Positions 1 to 5,273 of a stretch of DNA of 13,454 nucleotides are shown here, piece after piece. The stretch covers positions 1 through 13,454 of the forward strand of contig JABFWM010000607.1 of the NCBI GenBank assembly GCA_013362195.1, read 5' to 3'. Positions within the stretch are counted from its first letter, which is position 1. Every line of letters begins with the position of its first letter. Position numbers and translations under genes: made by a program. Source of the stretch: Acidobacteriota bacterium. Lineage in GTDB: Bacteria; Acidobacteriota; Vicinamibacteria; Vicinamibacterales; 2-12-FULL-66-21. Under the pieces are notes generated by a model. That model did not search any database. It worked only from the letters and a program-made list of their open reading frames with translations, and was not told the origin of the DNA.

Positions 1-60
1 CTACCACGGTTCTGACAACCTCGAAACCCTCGTCGACTCACACCCGCCGCTGTGAAAGAC

Positions 61-97
61 GGAGGCAGGTACTCCGGGCGGCACGTTTCAGGAGGCA
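61..97 (+). promoter_or_regulatory. 5' leader with duplicated GGAGGCA and Shine-Dalgarno of the exported protein
   Basis: A strong Shine-Dalgarno AGGAGG (90-95) sits 5 nt before the ATG at 101 and decides that start. The heptamer GGAGGCA occurs twice, at 61-67 and at 91-97, the second overlapping the Shine-Dalgarno. A CTCC at 72-75 lies between them and can pair with GGAG of either copy (61-64 or 91-94). TGAAA (53-57) can also pair with TTTCA (86-90). The pairings are seen in the sequence; a regulatory role is inference. No promoter is convincing in bases 1-60. Confidence 0.4.
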
Positions 98-100
98 ACC

Positions 101-2788
101 ATGTTCTGGTCACGACCGAGGTACCACGGGAGAGGGCTCCCCGCCGTGCGCCGACTGCGAGGAGCGGTCGCGGTTGGCGCGTTCGCGATTCTCGGCACGT
201 CCGCGTTGCTGCGCGCGCAGGCTGGTGCGCCGCTGCTCGTGCTGCAATCGGCGCCAAACGCGCCGGCGTTGAACTCGATGGCATTCGGCAACGTCGCGCT
301 GGCCGCAAGCATCACGAAGACGATCCTTCTCTCGAATGGCGGCGGCGGCACGCTCACCTTCACGGGTATCACGATCTCCGGGTTGAACGCGGCCGACTAT
401 ACGCTGGGGGCCTCCACGTGTCCCACGGCCGCGCTGAGCGCCGGCGCCACCTGTACGGTGTCGGTGACCTTCCACCCGTCGGCGGCCGGCAAGCGAAGCG
501 CCCAACTGAATTTCGCCAACAACGCCTCGGGCAGTCCCCAGTTGATTCCGCTCAGTGGCTTCGCGCTCGACGGGGTCGCACCGCAGAAGACGGTGGGCCC
601 GATCGATCTGCGGATCGGCTATCCCGCGTACTACACGGACCAGAACGGCCGCTCCCTCGCGCCCTGCATCGACGATCCGGTGCTCTGCCTGACGCCGGTG
701 CCGGATTTGACGCGCCCGGCCGCCGTGACCGGCAATCCGGCCACCACGAACTTCGGTGAAGAATTCTTCTACTACGACGTCGAGGGGACCTTCCCGAACC
801 TGCCGGGGCGTTCGCTCGTGCGTCTCGTGCTCGAAGGCGCGTTCAACACGCCGGAGCTGATCCCCGGTGAGCAGATCGTCTTCGCTCGCGTGCGGATCCG
901 GATCAGCGGCCTCAAGCCGGGAGTGACCTACCGCATTTCGCATCCGTATGGACACGACGATCTCGCCGCCGAAGTGGACGGCACCATCAACTTCACCGAT
1001 GACTTCGGCAGCTTCGCGTCGCCGAGCGACTTCAGTGCCGTCCTGAACGCGCGGGTCTGGCCGTTCCTGACGTGGGCGCCGCTCACCGACGCGCCTCCGG
1101 GATTCATCGGCAACCCGACCGTGCTGCATGCGATTACGCCCGGCCCGGGCGGCAGCAGCATCAGCCTCGACGAGCTCGACGCCGCCGGCGCCGTGGTCGC
1201 GCGGATCGATCAGACCAACCTGTTCACCGTCTCGGGCCGGATTGCCAACGGCGTCGTTGCCCCGCTCGCGCCCAACCAGGCGCCGATTGCCGGCGACGAC
1301 TTCGCCTCGACGACCGCGCCGAATCCGGTGACCATCCGCGTGCTGCTCAACGACATCGACCCGGACGGCGATCCGATCCAGCTCACCTCGGTCGGCGCCG
1401 CGCTGCACGGCACCACCAGCATCAACAAGAACGGCGCCTTCGTCACCTACACGCCGGATGCCGGATTCAGCGGCACGGATGCGTTCGTGTACACCATCGA
1501 CGATTTCCGTGGCGGCACGGCCACCGCGACGGTGACGGTCACGGTCGCTGCCGGCAACGCCCCGGTGAACAATCCGCCCGTGGCGGTCGCCGACGCGGTC
1601 AGCACGCAGCCCGGTCTGCCGGTCATCGTCGGCGTGCTGCTCAACGACACCGATCCAGACGGCGATCCGCTCACCGTGATCTCGGCGGCCAACGGCTCGC
1701 GGGGCACGGCGGTGGTCAATGCCGGCCTGACGATCACCTACACGCCGAACGCGGCGTTCACGTCCGGCACCGATACGTTCCTCTACACGATCAGCGACGG
1801 GAGGGGCGGCACCGCGAGCGCGCTCGTCACCGTGACGGTCGTCCCGCCGCCGCCGCCCAACCGGGCGCCGATTGCGAATGCCGACACCGCGACGACGCGC
1901 GTCGGCGTTCCGGTGATCATCGACGTGGTGGGCGGCACCACGCCGGGCGCCGTGGCGGACACGGATCCGGACGGTGATCCGATCACGCTCGCGACGGTGC
2001 AGGCGTTCGTGGGCGGGACCGCCGCCATCCAGCTGGATGGGACGGTGAAGTTCACGCCGGCGGCCGGCTTCACCGGCACCGCGTCGTTCACCTATACGAT
2101 CAACGACGGCCGCGGCGGCACCGCCACCGGGACCGTCACCATCACGGTCAGCGGACCGACGCGCTCCGCGCTGGCGTTCTCGGATGGCGCCGGTGCGCGC
2201 ACGGCCGTCATCAACACGACCGGCCCCGCCGTGCTCGTCGCGCTCGTCGGTTCCGACGGCCCGACGCCCTCCGAAGGGGCGAACAACCAGTTCCTCACCG
2301 TGTCGGGCGCCGGCCTGGTGTGGACGCGTGTGCAGCGCGCCGCCACCGCGCGCGGCGTGTCTGAAATCTGGACCGCCACGGCAGCGGCGGCCCTGACAAA
2401 CGCGGCCATCACGAGCACGCAGTCCGTGACGGTCGTGCTCGGCAGCCCCGTCAATCAGTCGCTGACGGTGGCCGCGTTCTCGAACGCGAGCGGCGTCGGC
2501 GCCTCGGCGATTCGCTCGGCCATTAGCGGGGCCCCGTCCGTCAGCCTCGTGACCACGGCGGCGGGATCGCTGATCTACGGCGTGGGCAACGACTTCGATC
2601 AGGCGATCGCCCGCACGGTGGGCGCCGGCCAGACGAAGGTGCACGAGTTCCTCTCGCCGAGCGGCGATACGATGTGGGCGCAGGCGCTCAGCGCGCCGGC
2701 GGGTGCCGCGGGTTCGACCGTGACGCTCAGCGACTCGGCGCCCACCGCCGATCAGTGGAACTTCGCGATCGTCGAGATCAAGCCGTAA
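101..2788 (+). CDS. Secreted multidomain Ig/cadherin-like repeat protein with choice-of-anchor-D-like domain
   Basis: Predicted exported protein of 895 residues, probably a cell-surface or extracellular adhesin or structural protein; no catalytic motif is visible. Residues 1-42 look like a signal peptide: Arg-rich start, hydrophobic stretch 21-38, then LRAQAG with likely cleavage after AQA. Residues 45-153 resemble choice-of-anchor-D/ASPM-SPD-2-Hydin-type Ig domains (NGGGGTLTFTGI, then TCTVSVTFHPSAAGKRSAQL). Residues 160-390 form a module I cannot name, with Cys at 189 and 196. Three tandem bacterial Ig/cadherin-like repeats follow at about 392-482, 491-580 and 588-683, each with a DxDPDGDP calcium-type motif and a TYTINDGRGGTAT-like end. 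Residues 686-895 are a second beta-rich module of unknown name. There is no LPXTG, PEP-CTERM or C-terminal membrane anchor. The start is fixed by AGGAGG at 90-95. Functional assignment beyond secreted Ig-like protein is not possible. Confidence 0.88.
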   Translation: MFWSRPRYHGRGLPAVRRLRGAVAVGAFAILGTSALLRAQAGAPLLVLQSAPNAPALNSMAFGNVALAASITKTILLSNGGGGTLTFTGITISGLNAADYTLGASTCPTAALSAGATCTVSVTFHPSAAGKRSAQLNFANNASGSPQLIPLSGFALDGVAPQKTVGPIDLRIGYPAYYTDQNGRSLAPCIDDPVLCLTPVPDLTRPAAVTGNPATTNFGEEFFYYDVEGTFPNLPGRSLVRLVLEGAFNTPELIPGEQIVFARVRIRISGLKPGVTYRISHPYGHDDLAAEVDGTINFTDDFGSFASPSDFSAVLNARVWPFLTWAPLTDAPPGFIGNPTVLHAITPGPGGSSISLDELDAAGAVVARIDQTNLFTVSGRIANGVVAPLAPNQAPIAGDDFASTTAPNPVTIRVLLNDIDPDGDPIQLTSVGAALHGTTSINKNGAFVTYTPDAGFSGTDAFVYTIDDFRGGTATATVTVTVAAGNAPVNNPPVAVADAVSTQPGLPVIVGVLLNDTDPDGDPLTVISAANGSRGTAVVNAGLTITYTPNAAFTSGTDTFLYTISDGRGGTASALVTVTVVPPPPPNRAPIANADTATTRVGVPVIIDVVGGTTPGAVADTDPDGDPITLATVQAFVGGTAAIQLDGTVKFTPAAGFTGTASFTYTINDGRGGTATGTVTITVSGPTRSALAFSDGAGARTAVINTTGPAVLVALVGSDGPTPSEGANNQFLTVSGAGLVWTRVQRAATARGVSEIWTATAAAALTNAAITSTQSVTVVLGSPVNQSLTVAAFSNASGVGASAIRSAISGAPSVSLVTTAAGSLIYGVGNDFDQAIARTVGAGQTKVHEFLSPSGDTMWAQALSAPAGAAGSTVTLSDSAPTADQWNFAIVEIKP
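1274..2149 (+). repeat. Three degenerate tandem Ig/cadherin-like coding repeats
   Basis: Within the exported protein, three units of about 90-96 residues recur (nt about 1274-1546, 1571-1840 and 1862-2149). Each begins with Pro/Ala-rich NxAPIA or NPPVAVAD, carries a DPDGDP motif (residues 420-425, 518-523, 622-627) and ends with a TYTI/YTISDGRGGTA segment. The third unit has about 7 extra residues just before its calcium-type motif (GGTTPGAVAD in place of LLND). The DNA copies are diverged, so recent amplification is unlikely. Confidence 0.75.
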
Positions 2789-2810
2789 CTCGTTAGACCG
2801 ACCATGCGTT

Positions 2811-2842
2811 GGCACCCTCGCGACTCCGGTCGCGGGGGTGCC
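2811..2842 (+). terminator. Strong stem-loop after the exported-protein gene
   Basis: GGCACCCTCGCGAC (2811-2824) pairs over all 14 positions (one G-U) with GTCGCGGGGGTGCC (2829-2842) around a TCCG loop, 22 nt after the stop codon. There is no U-run after it, so it is either a terminator of the non-canonical kind seen in high-GC genomes or an mRNA 3'-end stabilising hairpin. A second short inverted repeat, GTCCGT-C-ACGGAC, follows at 2845-2857. Confidence 0.6.
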
Positions 2843-3178
2843 GCGTCCGTCACGGACCGCCGCGCAGGAATCCCACCTTCAGTGCCGCCGTACAATCGCC
2901 CGACTCGCTGACGCGGTGACGAAACGCCGCCAGCGGCCGCCAGACCCGGTTCTTCCCACTCGATCGATCCAATCGTTCGCTCCGTTCGGCGTGGCGGTCC
3001 GATCGCGGCAGCCTTCACGATGGCCGACGGCTGATGACCTGTATCGGCGATGCCAACGGCGATATGCTGCGGAGCGTCGCGGCAGAAACGGCGTCAACGG
3101 CGGCGATCGGAACAACCCGCGGCGTTACGCGCGCCTCGCGCATCCGCTCCGCGGCGTGACGCGGCGGGCCTCAGTCCA
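2843..3178. other. Intergenic region without a supportable gene
   Basis: About 336 bp between the stem-loop and the lipoprotein start. Open frames here are arginine-rich and lack ribosome-binding sites, typical of non-coding high-GC DNA; a 41-codon frame from ATG 3034 has no supporting signal. TACAAT at 2891-2896 is a possible -10 element for the lipoprotein gene but has no good -35, and it would leave a leader of more than 250 nt. Positions 3091-3109 carry a 19-bp sequence found again at 10922-10940. Confidence 0.5.
3091..3109 (+). repeat. 19-bp dispersed repeat, copy 1
   Basis: GCGTCAACGGCGGCGATCG is identical at 3091-3109 and 10922-10940. Both copies lie in intergenic DNA, in the same orientation and about 7.8 kb apart. 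The exact match ends at 19 bp on both sides. It may be chance in GC-rich DNA or a short dispersed genomic repeat. Confidence 0.4.
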
Positions 3179-3610
3179 ATGATGATCAGCATCGTGACCG
3201 TCCAGGCACCACCAACGCGCCGCTCCTCGGTCAGCCTCGTGGTCGTCCTGCTGCTCGCGTTAACCGCATGCGGGTCGGGCCACCTGCGCGTCACCGGCAT
3301 TGAGCTCGGACGATCGGTGAATGCGGACAGCAGCATCGCCAATCCCACCACTACCTTCGCGCCGCGCGACACGGTGCATCTGTCCGTCAGTACCGCAGGC
3401 GTCGGCTCCGCGACGATTGGCGTCCGCTGGCTGTACGGAGAACGCGTGGTCGACGAGCCGAAGAAAAAGGTGTCCTACCGCGATCTCGCATCCACCGAGT
3501 TCAGTCTGCAGAGCCTGTCGGGGTTCCCGCCCGGCGAGTACCGCGCCGAGGTGTTCGTCGATGGGCAGCCGGTCGGTACGAAAACGTTCCGCGTAGATGC
3601 CGGGCGATGA
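3179..3610 (+). CDS. Small predicted lipoprotein of unknown function
   Basis: 143-residue predicted lipoprotein. The N-terminus has basic residues (TRRSS, 13-17), a hydrophobic stretch (VSLVVVLLLALTAC) and a lipobox LTAC with the acylated Cys at residue 31, so the mature chain of about 113 residues should be membrane-anchored and exported. The mature part (GIELGRSVNADSSI, then YRAEVFVDGQPVGTKTFRVD) has alternating hydrophobic residues and reads like a small all-beta Ig-like domain. FPPGEYRAEVFVDG is the kind of strand-turn-strand segment seen in such folds. I cannot assign a family. The start is the first of two adjacent ATGs (3179, 3182), chosen because the lipoprotein signal follows directly. 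An in-frame ATG at 3050 would add 43 Arg-rich residues ahead of the signal. No clear Shine-Dalgarno is visible. Confidence 0.75.
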   Translation: MMISIVTVQAPPTRRSSVSLVVVLLLALTACGSGHLRVTGIELGRSVNADSSIANPTTTFAPRDTVHLSVSTAGVGSATIGVRWLYGERVVDEPKKKVSYRDLASTEFSLQSLSGFPPGEYRAEVFVDGQPVGTKTFRVDAGR

Positions 3611-3696
3611 CCGCGTCGGGCGCCGGCGCGACGACCATCGTCCGCGTCGTGCTGCGGGCGTTACCGAGGCGCGTGCGAGCTCTCGGAACGAGAACC

Positions 3697-3704
3697 AAGG
3701 AGGA
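3697..3704 (+). promoter_or_regulatory. Strong Shine-Dalgarno deciding the start at 3714
   Basis: AAGGAGGA lies 9 nt upstream of ATG 3714. It selects this ATG over an in-frame ATG at 3597 and is the best evidence that the following small gene is translated. Confidence 0.7.
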
Positions 3705-3713
3705 ACGCTCGGC

Positions 3714-4118
3714 ATGAGCACGGTTCTGAACCGGACGTGGGGCCGGCTTCACAAAAATGGCGTGTTCGCGGTGGTGGACGAGCACCGGGACGACGAGGGC
3801 GGGTTCAGCTACCGCGCGGGCGCGCTGCGATTCGGTCAGACCGCGTCGCTCCGCAGCGATCTTCCCGATTTTTCCTCAGCGCAATGGCTCGCGGAATCCG
3901 AGGCGTGTCAGGACGGCCACCAGTGCGGCACCGAATGCGGCGAGTGGGTCGCGGTGCCCGAGCGCCGGAGGACGCCGCGATTCGACCCGCGAGTCCTGAG
4001 CGTCAGTCCAGCTTTTTCGGCGTCGGCCACAGCCGCGGATAGCGGCCATGGACGCGGGTGCCCGAAATCGGAGACCGCAGCCAGGTCATGGCGTCGGTCT
4101 CGTCGAGGAACACGCTGA
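3714..4118 (+). CDS. Hypothetical small protein with three-Cys motif; tail possibly frame-shifted
   Basis: 134-residue protein I do not recognise. Residues 1-92 read like a real soluble protein (GRLHKNGVFAVVDEHRDDEG, then FSSAQWLAESEACQDGHQCG) with a Cys cluster at 65, 71 and 75 (C-x5-C-x3-C) that could bind a metal or form disulfides. Residues from about 95 on are Ser/Arg/Ala-rich, low in complexity, and overlap the convergent STAS-like gene by 116 bp. In another frame a TGA at 3997-3999 falls just where the protein-like part ends, so the natural protein may stop there, with a frameshift or sequencing error adding the tail. There is no signal peptide or membrane segment. It lies 103 bp after the lipoprotein gene on the same strand and could be co-transcribed with it. 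The start is supported by the AAGGAGGA at 3697. Confidence 0.6.
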   Translation: MSTVLNRTWGRLHKNGVFAVVDEHRDDEGGFSYRAGALRFGQTASLRSDLPDFSSAQWLAESEACQDGHQCGTECGEWVAVPERRRTPRFDPRVLSVSPAFSASATAADSGHGRGCPKSETAARSWRRSRRGTR

Positions 4119-4431
4119 TGTCGGTGCCCAGCGCGTCGGCCTGGAGCACGATCAGGCTGGCCATGCCGAACTGCACGACCGACCGCGCCACGAACGCGAG
4201 GCGGCGGCGGCCCAGAAATCCCACCAGCTCGTTGGCGACATGCGCGACCTCGTCGAGCGACGGGGTGTAGTCGACGCCCCGCAGATCGATCAGCACCCCG
4301 TCCACCGGGTGCGCCTTGACCTCGCATTTGACGGCCTGAATGGCATTCCAGGTGCGGTCGAAGGTGAAGGTGCCGTGCAGGTCGGCCCGCACGAGGAGAT
4401 CGTCCCGGAGGAACGCGAGTGTGAACGGCAT
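4003..4431 (-). CDS. STAS/SpoIIAA-like domain protein
   Basis: 142-residue cytoplasmic protein with the pattern of SpoIIAA-like/STAS proteins. An N-terminal beta hairpin (FLRDDLLVRADLHGTFTFDR) is followed by helix TWNAIQAVKCEVKA, the core strand-loop VDGVLIDLRGVDYTPSLDEV (about 43-62), then helix VAHVANELVGFLG and strand RRLAFVARS. The end, VFLDETDAMTWLRS (107-120), is the segment typical of STAS-type proteins. The loop before the second helix holds Tyr55, Thr56 and Ser58 as possible phosphorylation sites; this is inferred from the fold. Such proteins usually act through protein-protein contacts or phospho-switching. It lies downstream of, and in the same direction as, the kinase/regulator operon, 203 bp away, so it could be a later member of that transcript or separately expressed. 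No Shine-Dalgarno is obvious before the ATG. Its 3' end overlaps the convergent gene. Confidence 0.68.
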   Translation of the reverse strand: MPFTLAFLRDDLLVRADLHGTFTFDRTWNAIQAVKCEVKAHPVDGVLIDLRGVDYTPSLDEVAHVANELVGFLGRRRLAFVARSVVQFGMASLIVLQADALGTDISVFLDETDAMTWLRSPISGTRVHGRYPRLWPTPKKLD

Positions 4432-4449
4432 GATGGAGTGTCTGCAGTT

Positions 4450-4464
4450 GCGCGTGTCACGCGC
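4450..4464. promoter_or_regulatory. 15-bp palindrome upstream of STAS-like gene
   Basis: GCGCGTG-T-CACGCGC is a perfect palindrome with 7-bp arms and one central base, ending 19 bp before the STAS-like start codon on the minus strand. The symmetry fits a dimeric regulator site. No binding protein can be named. Confidence 0.3.
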
Positions 4465-4578
4465 CGGACCGCGGGCTCGCGGGTCAAGCCGCGGCGCGCA
4501 GTGCCGCTGCGGGACGCAGCGGATCCCCGACGCCGACGCGAAACTGAACGATACGGTGTGAGGCGCCTGTTGAGTATC

Positions 4579-4598
4579 CGTGATCGTCCGGGATCACG
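4579..4598 (-). terminator. Possible terminator of the kinase/regulator operon
   Basis: CGTGATC (4579-4585) and GATCACG (4592-4598) form a 7-bp stem with a 6-nt loop, starting 36 bp past the response regulator stop on the minus strand. There is no U-tract, so termination is only a possibility. Confidence 0.3.
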
Positions 4599-4634
4599 CC
4601 CTGTTGAGGTACGGATGCCCGCCGCGGCTGCCGC

Positions 4635-5273
4635 TTACCGGTCCACCGGGACGATGCCTTCGCGGATGGCGTAGCGCACCAGTCCCGCGACATCGCGGAT
4701 GTCCAACCGCTCCATGATTTGCATCCGGTGGGTTTCGACCGTGCGCGCGCTGAGATCGAGTTTCTGCGCGATTTCCTTCGTCGTCCGTCCTTCGGCGATG
4801 AGTTGCAGCACTTCGCGCTGGCGCGCGGTCAGCCGCGGGGTCGGGCTCAGGCCGCGTTTCGCGAGAACCGCGGCGTGCTTGGCCACCGCGGGACTCAGGT
4901 AGGTCTGCCCGTCGGCCACCGCACGAATGGCGAGCGCCAGTTCCACGGCGTCGGCGTCCTTCAGCAGATAACCGGAGGCGCCGAGGCGCAGCGCCTCCTC
5001 TATATAGGCCTCGTTGCCGAGCATGGACAGCATGATCACGCGCGTGCGCGGCAGCGATCGGGCGATCCGCTCCGCGGCGTTCAGCCCGTTCAACTCGGGC
5101 ATGTTGATGTCCATCAAGACGATGTCCGGTTTGAGGCGCATCGCCATCTCCACCGCCTCACGCCCGTGGGACGCTTCGCCGACGACGGCCACGTCGGGCA
5201 GCGCGCTGACCAGCGAGCGCAGTCCGGCGCGCACCAGGGTGTGATCGTCCGCGAGAAGGATGCGAACCGTCAT
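4635..5273 (-). CDS. NarL/FixJ-type two-component response regulator
   Basis: 212-residue response regulator that should be phosphorylated by the kinase encoded just upstream and then bind DNA. Receiver domain, about 1-120: acidic pair Asp9-Asp10 (LLADDH), phospho-acceptor Asp55 in LMDINMPELNG, switch Ser83 (VIMLSM) and Lys105 (YLLKDA). LuxR-type helix-turn-helix, about 146-208: LTARQREVLQLIAEGRTTKE, then LSARTVETHRMQIMERLDI. Length and order are normal for the family. Its ATG overlaps the kinase stop as ATGA (5270-5273), implying translational coupling. GAGG at 5281-5284 lies 7 nt upstream as a ribosome-binding site. The open frame continues far upstream through the kinase gene, but only this ATG gives the canonical MTVRILLADDH start. 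Target genes are unknown. Confidence 0.93.
   Translation of the reverse strand: MTVRILLADDHTLVRAGLRSLVSALPDVAVVGEASHGREAVEMAMRLKPDIVLMDINMPELNGLNAAERIARSLPRTRVIMLSMLGNEAYIEEALRLGASGYLLKDADAVELALAIRAVADGQTYLSPAVAKHAAVLAKRGLSPTPRLTARQREVLQLIAEGRTTKEIAQKLDLSARTVETHRMQIMERLDIRDVAGLVRYAIREGIVPVDR

Larger units (their letters stand above)
4432..4634. other. Hairpin-rich spacer between response regulator and STAS-like gene
   Basis: No gene is supported in these 203 bp. Three inverted repeats lie in succession: GCGCGTG-T-CACGCGC (4450-4464), CCGCTGCG-GGA-CGCAGCGG (4504-4522) and CGTGATC-N6-GATCACG (4579-4598). The last is flanked by the direct repeat CCTGTTGAG (4566-4574 and 4600-4608). Transcription is expected from right to left. 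Confidence 0.5.

Noticed and set aside
1..100. A c-di-GMP-I (GEMM) or other known riboswitch in the leader of the exported protein
   Set aside because: Fragments such as GAAAG and GACGGAGGC look vaguely similar, but the conserved CAAA-containing cores and tetraloop receptor are missing. Only a simple GGAG/CTCC pairing is supported.
110..2815. A 901-codon open frame on the minus strand covering the whole exported-protein gene
   Set aside because: It is Arg/Gly/His-rich without domain character. Long antisense frames are expected opposite GC-rich genes, and the plus-strand gene has a strong ribosome-binding site, signal peptide and clear domains.
3034..3159. A 41-codon frame (MTCIGDANGDMLR start) before the lipoprotein gene
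   Set aside because: No ribosome-binding site, Ala/Arg/Thr-rich tail, and no recognisable family; not distinguishable from chance.
2838..3182. A 114-codon plus-strand frame in the intergenic region
   Set aside because: Arg/Pro-rich, starts inside the stem-loop region, lacks a Shine-Dalgarno and any domain-like pattern.
4003..5273. A partner-switching (anti-anti-sigma) module around the STAS-like gene
   Set aside because: No anti-sigma kinase (RsbW/SpoIIAB-like), PP2C phosphatase or sigma factor is present nearby; the neighbours are an ordinary kinase and response regulator.
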